Positions 1-7,952 of a stretch of 29,899 nt of DNA are shown here, piece by piece. The notes under the pieces were generated by a model. It worked only from the letters and a program-made list of their open reading frames with translations. It had not been told where the DNA came from and searched no databases. The position numbers were made by a program, and so were the translations under genes. Each line of letters opens with the position of its first letter. Positions within the stretch are counted from its first letter, which is position 1. This DNA is from Bacteroidales bacterium UBA1197 (GTDB lineage Bacteria > Bacteroidota > Bacteroidia > Bacteroidales > UBA932): NCBI GenBank assembly GCA_002309995.1, contig DBYB01000053.1, positions 20,784-50,682 on the forward strand, given 5' to 3'.

Positions 1-97
1 GATGCCGGGGGGTAGGTTGCGAAGATAAATGGCAGAACAAACAGAAACCGGCTTACGGTCCCGCCTTTTTTTAATAGAGAGTAACACAAACAACTAT

Positions 98-1726
98 ATG
101 CCAGTGAATCACGATTTTGATGTCATCATCATCGGAGGCGGAATAACCGGAGCCGGAACGGCCCGCGACTGCGCTATGCGCGGCCTCAAGGTCCTCCTCA
201 TAGAAAGAAGTGACATTGCCACCGGCGCGACCGGCCGCAACCACGGCCTGCTCCATTCCGGAGCCCGCTACGCCGTCAAGGACAGCGAATCTGCCGAAGA
301 ATGTATCCGAGAGAATAAAATCCTGCGCCGCATCGCAGCCAACTGCGTTGAGGTTACGGGAGGCCTCTTCATCACCCTTCCGGAAGACGCCGACTCGGGC
401 TTCGGCCTCGACTATCAGGCGACTTTCCTCGAGGCCTGCAACAAGGCCGGCATCGAAGCACGTGCCATTTCCCCCAGGGAGGCCATACAGATGGAACCCT
501 CGGTTAATCCCACCCTCATCGGAGCAGTTGTGGTCCCCGACGGTTCGGTAGATCCCTTCAGGCTCTGCAGTGCCAACGTCACCGATGCCGTACTCCACGG
601 CGCCAAAGTGCTGGTATATACTGAATTCCTCGACTTCATCCGGGAAGGCGACACCATCCTTGGCGTAAAGGTCAGGGATTCCCGCACCGGCGAGACCGCC
701 GAGTACAGGGCCCCCGTCACCGTGAATGCCGCAGGCATCTGGGGCCACGGGGTTGCTGCCAAGGCCGGCGTCAAGATCGGGATGTATCCCGCCAAGGGCG
801 CGCTCCTGGTCTTCGGCCACCGTGTCAACAACGTGGTTATCAACCGCTGCCGCAAGTCTGCCGACGGCGACATCCTCGTCCCCGGCGATTCCGTCACCGT
901 TATCGGAACCACATCCACCAAGGTCCCGTTCGAAGAGTGTGACCATATGGAGGTGACTCCCGACGAGGTTAAGTTGCTCCTCCGCGAAGGCTGTGCCCTC
1001 TGCCCGTCCCTCGCGAGCACCCGCATCCTGCGCGCCTACGCCGGCGTACGTCCTCTGGTCGCCGACGACAGCGACCCCACCGGCCGCAGCATCAGCCGAG
1101 GCATCGTCTGCCTGGACCACGAGACCCGCGACGGCATCAAGGGATTCGTAAGCATCACTGGCGGCAAGTTGATGACATACCGTCTGATGGCGGAACTCGC
1201 AACCGATGCCGTCTGCCGCAAGCTTGGCGTGAACAAGACCTGCACCACGGCGGAGACCCCGCTGCCCGGCTCAATGGACGGCCGCATCGAGAGCGTGAGC
1301 AAGCGCTTCGAAGGCAAGCCCTCGGCGGGCCAGAAGGGAGCCGCAGGCCGTCAGGGCGATATGGTCGGCAAGATTCGTTTCGATACTGATGCCGACAAGC
1401 AGCTGGTCTGCGAATGCGAGAACGTTACGCTGGCCGAGATAAAGTACGCCGTACGCGAACTCGGCGTGAGCAACCTTGAAGACCTGCGCCGCCGCACCCG
1501 CGTCGGTATGGGAACCTGCCAGGGTACGCTCTGCATCCGCAGGGCTGCAAAGGCGCTGGCCGAGGCGCTCGGCAAGCCGGAGATGGCAGAAAAACTGGCT
1601 GCCGACTATCTGGACGAGCGCTGGAAGGGAATGCGCGCCGTCGGCTGGGGCGATACGCTCCGCGAGATGGAGTTCATGCAGAGAGTCTATAAATTCGAGA
1701 AACCGTATTCCTACGATGAAGTTTGA
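98..1726 (+). CDS. glpA: Anaerobic glycerol-3-phosphate dehydrogenase, large FAD subunit
   Basis: Oxidises sn-glycerol-3-phosphate to dihydroxyacetone phosphate and passes electrons through GlpB and GlpC to the quinone pool at the inner membrane face. From the ATG at 98 the protein has 542 residues, the size of E. coli GlpA. An N-terminal FAD-binding GxGxxG segment lies at about residues 10-29 (IIIGGGITGAG), followed by the DAO-type domain. The C-terminal BFD-like [2Fe-2S] domain has Cys438, Cys440, Cys474 and Cys479. An in-frame ATG at 29 would add 23 residues unlike the family; the start at 98 puts the beta-alpha-beta fold at the N-terminus as expected. First gene of glpABC, overlapping glpB by 11 bp. 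A TAGGTTGC stretch at 13-20 could be a weak -7 element, but the upstream region is cut off by the window edge. Confidence 0.93.
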   Translation: MPVNHDFDVIIIGGGITGAGTARDCAMRGLKVLLIERSDIATGATGRNHGLLHSGARYAVKDSESAEECIRENKILRRIAANCVEVTGGLFITLPEDADSGFGLDYQATFLEACNKAGIEARAISPREAIQMEPSVNPTLIGAVVVPDGSVDPFRLCSANVTDAVLHGAKVLVYTEFLDFIREGDTILGVKVRDSRTGETAEYRAPVTVNAAGIWGHGVAAKAGVKIGMYPAKGALLVFGHRVNNVVINRCRKSADGDILVPGDSVTVIGTTSTKVPFEECDHMEVTPDEVKLLLREGCALCPSLASTRILRAYAGVRPLVADDSDPTGRSISRGIVCLDHETRDGIKGFVSITGGKLMTYRLMAELATDAVCRKLGVNKTCTTAETPLPGSMDGRIESVSKRFEGKPSAGQKGAAGRQGDMVGKIRFDTDADKQLVCECENVTLAEIKYAVRELGVSNLEDLRRRTRVGMGTCQGTLCIRRAAKALAEALGKPEMAEKLAADYLDERWKGMRAVGWGDTLREMEFMQRVYKFEKPYSYDEV

Positions 1727-2291
1727 CGTTGTAATCATAGGTGGCGGGCTCGCCGGGATGACGGCCGCCGCCGAACTGCAGAAGGCCGGACTCAAGTGCG
1801 CCGTAGTGGCGGCAGGCCTTTCTCTCCACAATGTCTCCAGGCGTGAATTCACGGCCGCCGGCGGCACTCTGCTCGCAGGCGACTCCGTAGTTTCGGGCCG
1901 ATTCGACGGCGACCGGCTCGCCGCAGTGCGCACCGGGAAACTCGGAAGCGTGGAACTGGAGGCCGACAACTTCATCCTGGCCAGCGGGAAATACTTCTCG
2001 CAGGGCCTGGTGGCCGATATGGACCGCGTTTACGAACCGCTCTTCGGTCTCGACGTCGAATATGATGAAGACCGCTCCACCTGGTTCGACCCGTCCTTCG
2101 CCGCCCCGCAGAAGTTCCTCGAATTCGGAGTGAAGACCGAAGACGGGTGCGCCCTGAAAGACGGCAGCAAGATAGTCAATCTTTACCCCGCCGGTGAGCT
2201 CCTCGCCGGCGTCAGCACCGCCCAGGGCGACGCCACCGAAGCAATCAAGAAAACTGCACTCGCTGCTGTGGAAGCCATAAGGAGGAAATAG
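1716..2291 (+). CDS. glpB: Compact anaerobic glycerol-3-phosphate dehydrogenase subunit B (GlpB-like)
   Basis: GlpB is the second flavoprotein subunit of the anaerobic glycerol-3-phosphate dehydrogenase. This one has only 191 residues; E. coli GlpB has 419. The N-terminal 35-40 residues match the family start (MKFDVVIIGGGLAG). Residues 42 onward resemble the C-terminal half of E. coli GlpB (FTAAGG, ILASGKYFSQGLVA, EPLFGLDV, NLYPAGELLAG), so about 220 internal residues are absent while both dinucleotide-binding ends remain. The frame is open and tightly coupled: it overlaps glpA by 11 bp and ends 2 bp before glpC. This suggests a functional short form, not decay. The start is the ATG at 1716, which places GGGLAG at residues 9-14. 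Whether this short form is general in the clade cannot be judged here. Confidence 0.85.
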   Translation: MKFDVVIIGGGLAGMTAAAELQKAGLKCAVVAAGLSLHNVSRREFTAAGGTLLAGDSVVSGRFDGDRLAAVRTGKLGSVELEADNFILASGKYFSQGLVADMDRVYEPLFGLDVEYDEDRSTWFDPSFAAPQKFLEFGVKTEDGCALKDGSKIVNLYPAGELLAGVSTAQGDATEAIKKTALAAVEAIRRK

Positions 2292-2293
2292 TT

Positions 2294-3535
2294 ATGCAGG
2301 AGACCAATATAAGCGCGAAGAATTTCGAACAGTGCCAGAAGTGCTCGCTGTGCGAGACCGTGTGCCCTGTGATGGCGAACAACCCTAAGTATGCCGGCCC
2401 CAAGCGCTCCGGCCCCGACGGCGAGCGCTACCGTCTGAAGAACGGCATCTTCTTCGAGGATTCCCTCAAATACTGCCTCAACTGCAAGCGCTGCGAGGTC
2501 GCGTGCCCGTCCGGCGTGCGCATTGCGGACCTCATCCAACAGGCCCGCATCGACTATGGACGCAAGGCCCCGAAGCTGCGCGATATGATGCTCGCCAGCA
2601 CGGACCAGATGGGCCCGCTGGCCGGCGCGTTCGCCCCCATAGTGAATTTCTCCCTCGGGCTGGCTCCGGTGAAGGGCCTGATGCACGCGACCATTGGCGT
2701 CGATAAGCACCGCACCCTGCCGAAGTACTCCTCCGAGACCTTCGTTCACTGGTACAAAAAGCACGCTGAGGCGGCTCAGGACGCATATAAGAAGCAGATA
2801 AGCTATTTCCACGGCTGCTATGCCAACTACAACTATCCGCAGTTGGGCAAGGACTTCGTGGCTGTGATGAATGCTTTCGGTATCGGCGTGCAGCTGATTC
2901 CCGAAGAACGCTGCTGCGGCGTGGCCAAGATTGCCAACGGTATGATTGCCGCCGCTACCCGCGACGCCAAGATCAACATCGAAGCCTTCCTCCGTTCGGT
3001 GAAGGAGGGCAGGGAAGTGGTCACCGTTTCCACCACCTGCACACTCACTTTGATTGAGGAATACCCCGAATTACTCAAAGTTGATAACTCCGAGGTCCGC
3101 GACCACATCAGCCTCGTGGAGCAGTATCTCTACAAGGGGATTGCATCCGGCGAACTCAAGCCGGTGTGGAAAGATGGCTTCAAGGCGCGCGCCGCTTACC
3201 ACTGCCCCTGTCATCAGGAGCGTCTCGGATGGGGCATTTTCACCACCGAACTGCTGAAGATGATACCCGGTATGGAACTGATTGAACTGGAGAGCAACTG
3301 CTGTGGCATCGCCGGCACCTACGGCTTCAAGAAAGAGAACTACAAGGTCTCCCAGGCTATCGGCAAGCCCCTGTTCGACAATATCGCCGCCGTGGCCCCC
3401 GACTATGTAGCCTGCGAGTGCGAGACCTGCAAGTGGCAGATAGAGATGAGCACCGGCGTTCCCGTAAAGAACCCCGTCAGCATCCTTGCCGAGGCTCTCG
3501 ACCTGGAGAAAACCGCCGCCGCAAACCGCAAATGA
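2294..3535 (+). CDS. glpC: Anaerobic glycerol-3-phosphate dehydrogenase, iron-sulfur membrane-anchor subunit
   Basis: GlpC carries electrons from GlpAB to menaquinone and anchors the complex to the membrane. The 413-residue product (E. coli 396) has two [4Fe-4S] ferredoxin motifs: Cys14, Cys17, Cys20, Cys24 and Cys61, Cys64, Cys67, Cys71. Two cysteine-rich CCG domains follow, with CCGVAK at about residue 213 and CCGIAG at about residue 336, and a C-terminal CECETCKW segment. A GGAGG lies 8 bases before the ATG at 2294, overlapping the end of glpB. The stop codon overlaps the start of the next gene by 4 bp (ATGA), so the operon continues into the LysR-type gene. Confidence 0.93.
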   Translation: MQETNISAKNFEQCQKCSLCETVCPVMANNPKYAGPKRSGPDGERYRLKNGIFFEDSLKYCLNCKRCEVACPSGVRIADLIQQARIDYGRKAPKLRDMMLASTDQMGPLAGAFAPIVNFSLGLAPVKGLMHATIGVDKHRTLPKYSSETFVHWYKKHAEAAQDAYKKQISYFHGCYANYNYPQLGKDFVAVMNAFGIGVQLIPEERCCGVAKIANGMIAAATRDAKINIEAFLRSVKEGREVVTVSTTCTLTLIEEYPELLKVDNSEVRDHISLVEQYLYKGIASGELKPVWKDGFKARAAYHCPCHQERLGWGIFTTELLKMIPGMELIELESNCCGIAGTYGFKKENYKVSQAIGKPLFDNIAAVAPDYVACECETCKWQIEMSTGVPVKNPVSILAEALDLEKTAAANRK

Positions 3536-3888
3536 CCGATAAGCGACTGAAAATATTCGTGGCCGTGGCAGAGGCCGGCAGCTTTACCGAGGCGGCTCAT
3601 CGCCTCAGGATGAGCCAGCCGGCGGTCAGCCAGAGCATCGCCCAGACCGAAAAGGAGATTGGCGGCACCCTCGTCGAGCGCGGCGACAACCCCCTTGTCC
3701 TCACCGATAAGGGCCGCATCCTCTACGCCTGGGCCGTCCGCATCCTCTCCCTCTACGACTCCCTCAACGCCGACCTTACCGGCAACGGCACCCCCTCCGA
3801 GCGCGCCATCCTCTCCCTCGCCGACGGCCGCTCTGCCGACATTTGTGTAAGGAACGGCAAAATAGAAATAGATATTAAAAATAATTAG
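3532..3888 (+). CDS. LysR-type winged-helix DNA-binding protein lacking the effector domain
   Basis: A 118-residue protein whose first 60-65 residues are a typical LysR-family winged helix-turn-helix (FVAVAEAGSFTEAAHRL, then MSQPAVSQSI). Normal LysR regulators have about 300 residues with a periplasmic-binding-like effector domain. Here only about 50 residues follow the helix-turn-helix and no effector domain is visible. A single-domain ModE-N-like regulator is another reading. The ATG lies in the ATGA overlap with the glpC stop, implying translational coupling. Control of the glp operon in cis is plausible but unproven. The stop at 3886-3888 sits just before a promoter-like TACATTTG, so this is the last gene of the transcript. 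I do not recognise a named orthologue. Confidence 0.8.
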   Translation: MTDKRLKIFVAVAEAGSFTEAAHRLRMSQPAVSQSIAQTEKEIGGTLVERGDNPLVLTDKGRILYAWAVRILSLYDSLNADLTGNGTPSERAILSLADGRSADICVRNGKIEIDIKNN

Positions 3889-3896
3889 TACATTTG
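3889..3896 (+). promoter_or_regulatory. Putative Bacteroidota -7 element (TACATTTG) for the barrel-pot operon
   Basis: TACATTTG fits the Bacteroidota sigma consensus TAnnTTTG and lies 43 bp before the ATG at 3939, directly after the preceding stop codon. No clear TTTG element is seen about 20 bp upstream, so the call rests on the -7 box and position. Confidence 0.5.
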
Positions 3897-3906
3897 CACG
3901 TTTTTT

Positions 3907-3922
3907 AAGTTTCACTAAACTT
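3907..3922 (+). promoter_or_regulatory. Small AT-rich hairpin in the 5' leader
   Basis: AAGTTT-CACT-AAACTT is a perfect 6-bp stem with a 4-base loop, followed by CTTTTTAT. It lies in the predicted leader of the barrel gene. It could be a weak attenuator or terminator-like element, but the stem is short and AT-only apart from one base pair. Confidence 0.3.
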
Positions 3923-3938
3923 CTTTTTATGTGCAGAA

Positions 3939-4994
3939 ATGAAGAAATTGCTTTTACTCTTCGCAGCTATGCTGCCATGCTGCCTTGCGCTTTCGCAAGA
4001 GGCTGAGGGAAACGGCAAGTACGCCGATTTCCATTTGATTCCGCGAACCGAGTTCAACGGATTCTTTACACCGGGGCAGACCGGTGACGGCTCAAGCGGG
4101 TACAATTTCGGCAACACTTCATTTTACACACTCGTAGAAGGAGCATTCTCCGACCACGTCTCATTCGTTTTAAGCAACCACTGGCTTGCCATGTCCAACT
4201 TCGGACTGGATGAGACGGCGGCACTGTACAACAACACACTTTACTCCAACGCCAACAACTGGCTTGACCTTGCTACAGTCACCTTCAGCTTCGGCAACTG
4301 GGAATTCACTCTCGGCAAGGACTGTCTGGCCACCGGCGGCTTCGAGTACGACGAGTACGACGTTGACGTCGACTATATGCTTGTCGGTGAAGAATGCAAG
4401 CCGTTGATCGCATCCAACCTGTGGTACAATCTGCCCTGCTACCAGTGGGGCGCCAAAATTGGCTACAACTTCGGCGAACACACCAATGTCGCCCTCCAGA
4501 TGACCACATCGCCTTTCGGCGTGAGGCCTTTCTCCAGCGGCCTGTTCACCTATTCAGCCCAGCTGAAAGGCAACTACGGCCCCTTCTCCAATATGTGGTC
4601 CGCAACCGCCATCCAGCGCCCCGACAAGGGCTTCGACTGGCTCATCGCCCTTTCCCAGCAAATAGAACTGGAAGACTTCACCATCGGCCTCAGCTGGTAT
4701 AACCTCAGCGACGTGGATTACGACGATGAGGATTCACCCTGCGGACTCCTCCCTGGAAATACTTTCCGCCCGACTATCGCATACGCCCCGGAGGATAATC
4801 TCGAGTTCAAACTCATAGGCAACCTCTACACTATGCCGGAACTGGGACTTACCGACGTGAACGTAGGCCTGACGGCCCATTATTATCCTTGGGAAATACT
4901 CCAGGTGCATTCAGGTGCCGCCTGGGATATGACCACCGGAATGTTCAGCCTGATGGCAGGCGTTAAACTGGATCTCACCGTTCTTTCCCTGTAG
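3939..4994 (+). CDS. Predicted outer-membrane beta-barrel protein of the polyamine operon
   Basis: A 351-residue protein with a signal peptide (residues 1-19, MKKLLLLFAAMLPCCLALS). It has many alternating hydrophobic/aromatic stretches typical of outer-membrane strands, for example VTFSFGNWEFTLG, WGAKIGYNF, FTIGLSWYNL and VNVGLTAHYYPW. Two very acidic segments occur at residues 136-152 (FEYDEYDVDVDY region) and 258-266 (DVDYDDEDS), which would suit a channel for cations. The stop lies 3 bp before potA and a promoter precedes the gene, so it heads the pot operon. I infer a porin that admits polyamines across the outer membrane. I recognise no named family. The last residue is Leu, not the usual aromatic residue of many barrels. 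Sure of surface location; moderate for barrel; low for substrate. Confidence 0.75.
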   Translation: MKKLLLLFAAMLPCCLALSQEAEGNGKYADFHLIPRTEFNGFFTPGQTGDGSSGYNFGNTSFYTLVEGAFSDHVSFVLSNHWLAMSNFGLDETAALYNNTLYSNANNWLDLATVTFSFGNWEFTLGKDCLATGGFEYDEYDVDVDYMLVGEECKPLIASNLWYNLPCYQWGAKIGYNFGEHTNVALQMTTSPFGVRPFSSGLFTYSAQLKGNYGPFSNMWSATAIQRPDKGFDWLIALSQQIELEDFTIGLSWYNLSDVDYDDEDSPCGLLPGNTFRPTIAYAPEDNLEFKLIGNLYTMPELGLTDVNVGLTAHYYPWEILQVHSGAAWDMTTGMFSLMAGVKLDLTVLSL

Positions 4995-4997
4995 CTG

Positions 4998-6383
4998 ATG
5001 AAGCAAGATTATATCATTGACATTCAGCACCTCAGCAAGTCCTTCGGCGGCGTCAAGGTGCTGGACGACGTAAGTTTCTACGTAAGGCGCGGCGAGTTCG
5101 TCACCCTGCTCGGCCCTTCCGGTTGCGGCAAGACCACGCTCCTCCGCCAGATTGCCGGTTTCATCGCCCCCGACGAGGGCCAGATACTCCTGGAAGGCCG
5201 CGACATCTCCGGCATTCCGCCTTACCAGCGCCCGCTGAACACGGTTTTCCAGCGTTACGCCCTTTTCCCGCATCTCGACGTCTATGACAACATCGCCTTC
5301 GGCCTCAAGTTGCAGAAGGTGCCCGAGAAGGAGATTGAAAAGAGGGTGAAGAAGATGCTCAAGCTGGTGTCGATGACCGACTACGAAGACCGCAGCGTGG
5401 AGTCGCTCTCCGGCGGCCAGCAGCAGCGCGTGGCAATCGCACGTGCTCTGGTGAACTACCCCAAGGTGCTCCTTCTCGACGAGCCCCTGGCCGCACTCGA
5501 TCTCAAGATGCGCAAAGATATGCAGCTGGAGATCAAGGAGATACACCGCGAGATGGGCATTACCTTCATCTACGTAACCCACGACCAGGAAGAGGCCCTT
5601 ACGCTCTCCGACACCATCGTGGTCCTCAATGAAGGCCGCATCCAGCAGATAGGCACTCCTACCGACATCTACAACGAGCCCTGCAACTCCTTCGTCGCCG
5701 ACTTCATCGGCGAGTCCACCATACTCAACGGCACTATGATACGCGACCGTCGGGTCGAGTTCATGGGGCACGGGTTCGACTGCGTGGACGAGGGATTCGG
5801 CGAGAACGTCCCTGTTGATGTGGTCGTCCGCCCTGAGGACGTGTACATTATGAACCGTCTCGAGGGCGCCCAGTTCAGCGGCACCGTGAAGTCCTGTATC
5901 TTCAAAGGCGTGCACTACGAGATGTTCGTCGAGACCGACACCGGCTACGAACTGATGGTCCAGGATTACAACGCCTTCGAGCCCGGCTCGCAGGTCGGCC
6001 TGCTCATTCGCCCCGACGACATCCAGGTGATGCGCAAGGAGCGCACCTGCAATACTATCGAAGGCATCATGGCCGACGAGACCCACGTTGAGATGCTCGG
6101 CGCCACTTTCGAGTGCCTGCCGCAGGAAGGCCTGGCCGCCGGCGACAAGGTGCGTGCAACCGTGAATTTCAAGGACGTGGAGTTGCTCGACCACCAGGAA
6201 GACGGAACCCTGGCCGGAGAAGTGCACTTCCTGATTTACAAGGGCAACCACTACCACCTCACCGTGCTTACCGACGACGGCGACCGCCTCTGGGTGGACA
6301 CCAACGATATCTGGGACAAGGGCGACCTTGTGGGTATAAACATCGCCCCGGCGGGCATCAAACTCGAGAAGTGCGATGAGTAA
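4998..6383 (+). CDS. potA: Spermidine/putrescine ABC transporter ATP-binding protein
   Basis: Hydrolyses ATP to drive polyamine import through PotBC. Walker A GPSGCGKTT is at residues 39-47, the Q-loop near 85 (VFQRYALFPHL), signature LSGGQQQR at 137-144, Walker B LLLDEP at 158-163 and the H-loop His at 195. At 461 residues it is about 80 longer than E. coli PotA. The extra length is in the C-terminal half, which seems to hold two TOBE-like regulatory modules: about 240-345, containing VVRPEDVYI and LIRPDDIQVM, and 345-455, with a second INIAPAGIKL end. It overlaps potB by 8 bp. The closest alternative is another PotA/FbpC-type importer ATPase, but the PotBCD partners settle the family. Confidence 0.92.
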   Translation: MKQDYIIDIQHLSKSFGGVKVLDDVSFYVRRGEFVTLLGPSGCGKTTLLRQIAGFIAPDEGQILLEGRDISGIPPYQRPLNTVFQRYALFPHLDVYDNIAFGLKLQKVPEKEIEKRVKKMLKLVSMTDYEDRSVESLSGGQQQRVAIARALVNYPKVLLLDEPLAALDLKMRKDMQLEIKEIHREMGITFIYVTHDQEEALTLSDTIVVLNEGRIQQIGTPTDIYNEPCNSFVADFIGESTILNGTMIRDRRVEFMGHGFDCVDEGFGENVPVDVVVRPEDVYIMNRLEGAQFSGTVKSCIFKGVHYEMFVETDTGYELMVQDYNAFEPGSQVGLLIRPDDIQVMRKERTCNTIEGIMADETHVEMLGATFECLPQEGLAAGDKVRATVNFKDVELLDHQEDGTLAGEVHFLIYKGNHYHLTVLTDDGDRLWVDTNDIWDKGDLVGINIAPAGIKLEKCDE

Positions 6384-7146
6384 GCGGAGCAGCTGGAGCA
6401 TTCCGTACTTCATCTTTATGGTGGTGTTCGTGGTGCTGCCGCTCATCCTGATCGTTATGTACGCGTTCCAGGATGGCAGCGGGCACTTCACGCTTGCCAA
6501 CGTCACCCGGTTTTTCAGCGACAAGGATTCCCTGTCCACCTTCGCCCTCTCGATAGAAGTAGCCCTGGAGAACACCCTGCTGTGCATCCTCCTGGGATAC
6601 CCGGCAGCGTGGATACTTGCCAACAAGGACCTTAACCGCAGTGCGGTCACAGTGATGCTCTTCATAATGCCGATGTGGATCAACGCCCTGATGCGCACCC
6701 TCGCGACTGCGGAGCTCTTCAACGTGATGGGCTTCACCCTGGGCAAGGGCACCCTGCTCTTCGGTATGGTGTACGACTACATCCCGTTTATGATATATCC
6801 TATCTACAACACCCTGCAGAAGATGGACGCTTCCTATGCGGAGGCCGCCCAGGATCTGGGCGCAACGCCCTGGCAGGTGTTCTGGAAGGTTACCGTGCCC
6901 CTTTCCAAGCCCGGTATCATGAGCGGCGTGCTTATGGTCTTTATGCCTACGGTGAGCACCTTCGCAATATCCGAGTTCCTCACGAACAACAAGATAAAAC
7001 TCTTCGGTACCATCATCCAGGAGAATATCAACTCCTCTATGTGGAACTACGGTGCGGCGCTGGCCCTCATAATGCTGATAATCATTGGCCTGTCTTCCTT
7101 CCTGGGAGGCAATGAACAGGCAGAAGCCGAAGGAGGGCTCATCTGA
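6376..7146 (+). CDS. potB: Spermidine/putrescine ABC transporter permease (PotB-type)
   Basis: Inner-membrane channel subunit of the polyamine importer. It has 256 residues with about six hydrophobic segments; the first is residues 10-30. The cytoplasmic coupling loop for the ATPase is the EAA motif at about 156-180 (EAAQDLGATPWQVF, ending in PLSKPG). It overlaps potA by 8 bp and potC by 1 bp, so the four transporter subunits are translated together. The order A-B-C-D and the EAA-loop sequence support PotB over other binding-protein-dependent permeases. Confidence 0.92.
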   Translation: MSKRSSWSIPYFIFMVVFVVLPLILIVMYAFQDGSGHFTLANVTRFFSDKDSLSTFALSIEVALENTLLCILLGYPAAWILANKDLNRSAVTVMLFIMPMWINALMRTLATAELFNVMGFTLGKGTLLFGMVYDYIPFMIYPIYNTLQKMDASYAEAAQDLGATPWQVFWKVTVPLSKPGIMSGVLMVFMPTVSTFAISEFLTNNKIKLFGTIIQENINSSMWNYGAALALIMLIIIGLSSFLGGNEQAEAEGGLI

Positions 7147-7952
7147 TGAAGAAGGTCCTTGCAAAATGCTATCTCTGGCTGCTGCTGGCTATGCTGTACG
7201 CCCCTCTGGTGTTCATCGCCATATTCTCCTTCACGGAGTCCAAGGTGATGGGCAACTGGACCGGCTTTTCCACTAAGCTCTACGCCAACCTGTTCACCGG
7301 CAATATGAACAGCGGCAACGGGCTCATCTCCGCCGTGGAGAACACCCTGATCATCGCGTTGATTGCCGCTGCCGTATCCACCATAATGGGAACGATAGCC
7401 GCCATCGGAATATACAACCTGAAAGGCCGCAAGAAGCAGGCGATGCAGTTCCTGAACAACATCCCGATGATTAACCCCGACATCATCACCGGTGTATCGC
7501 TGTTCCTGCTCTTCGTGTTCCTGGGCGTATCCCAGGGCTATGTTACGGTAGTGCTCGCGCACATTACTTTCTGCACCCCTTATGTGGTGCTCAGCGTGCT
7601 GCCCAAGCTTTCCCAGATGAATCCGAACATTTACGAGGCCGCGCTCGACCTGGGCGCCACCCCTGCGCAGGCCCTGCGCAAGGTGCTGGTGCCGGAACTC
7701 CGCCCCGGAATGATATCGGGCTTCATCCTTGCGTTCACTATGTCCCTGGATGATTTCGCGGTGACCTTCTTCACCCGCGGAACCATAGGACTGGACACAC
7801 TTTCTACCTTTATATATACGGATGCCCGCAAGGGTGGACTTACCCCCGAGCTGCGTCCGCTGATGACCCTGATATTCCTTATAGTTTTAATACTCCTGGT
7901 GGTAATCAACGTGCGCCAGGAAAAAGCCAAGAAAACAGTTAAAAGCCGATGA
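7146..7952 (+). CDS. potC: Spermidine/putrescine ABC transporter permease (PotC-type)
   Basis: Second inner-membrane permease of the polyamine importer, 268 residues. It has an N-terminal membrane helix (about residues 9-28), further helices, and an EAA coupling loop (YEAALDLGATPAQAL, PELRPGMISG). The segment after the loop, FTMSLDDFAVTFF, is characteristic of PotC-type permeases. The ATG overlaps the potB stop by one base (TGATG), and the potC stop overlaps the potD start by 4 bp. The last residues are basic, as usual for the cytoplasmic tail. Confidence 0.92.
   Translation: MKKVLAKCYLWLLLAMLYAPLVFIAIFSFTESKVMGNWTGFSTKLYANLFTGNMNSGNGLISAVENTLIIALIAAAVSTIMGTIAAIGIYNLKGRKKQAMQFLNNIPMINPDIITGVSLFLLFVFLGVSQGYVTVVLAHITFCTPYVVLSVLPKLSQMNPNIYEAALDLGATPAQALRKVLVPELRPGMISGFILAFTMSLDDFAVTFFTRGTIGLDTLSTFIYTDARKGGLTPELRPLMTLIFLIVLILLVVINVRQEKAKKTVKSR

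Noticed and set aside
71..1120. Long minus-strand open frame opposite glpA
   Set aside because: Antisense shadow of a GC-rich gene; composition shows no domain and glpA is unambiguous.
4911..6752. 613-codon minus-strand open frame opposite potA/potB
   Set aside because: Very long but low-complexity, His/Val/Leu-rich shadow over two well-supported transporter genes with catalytic motifs on the + strand.
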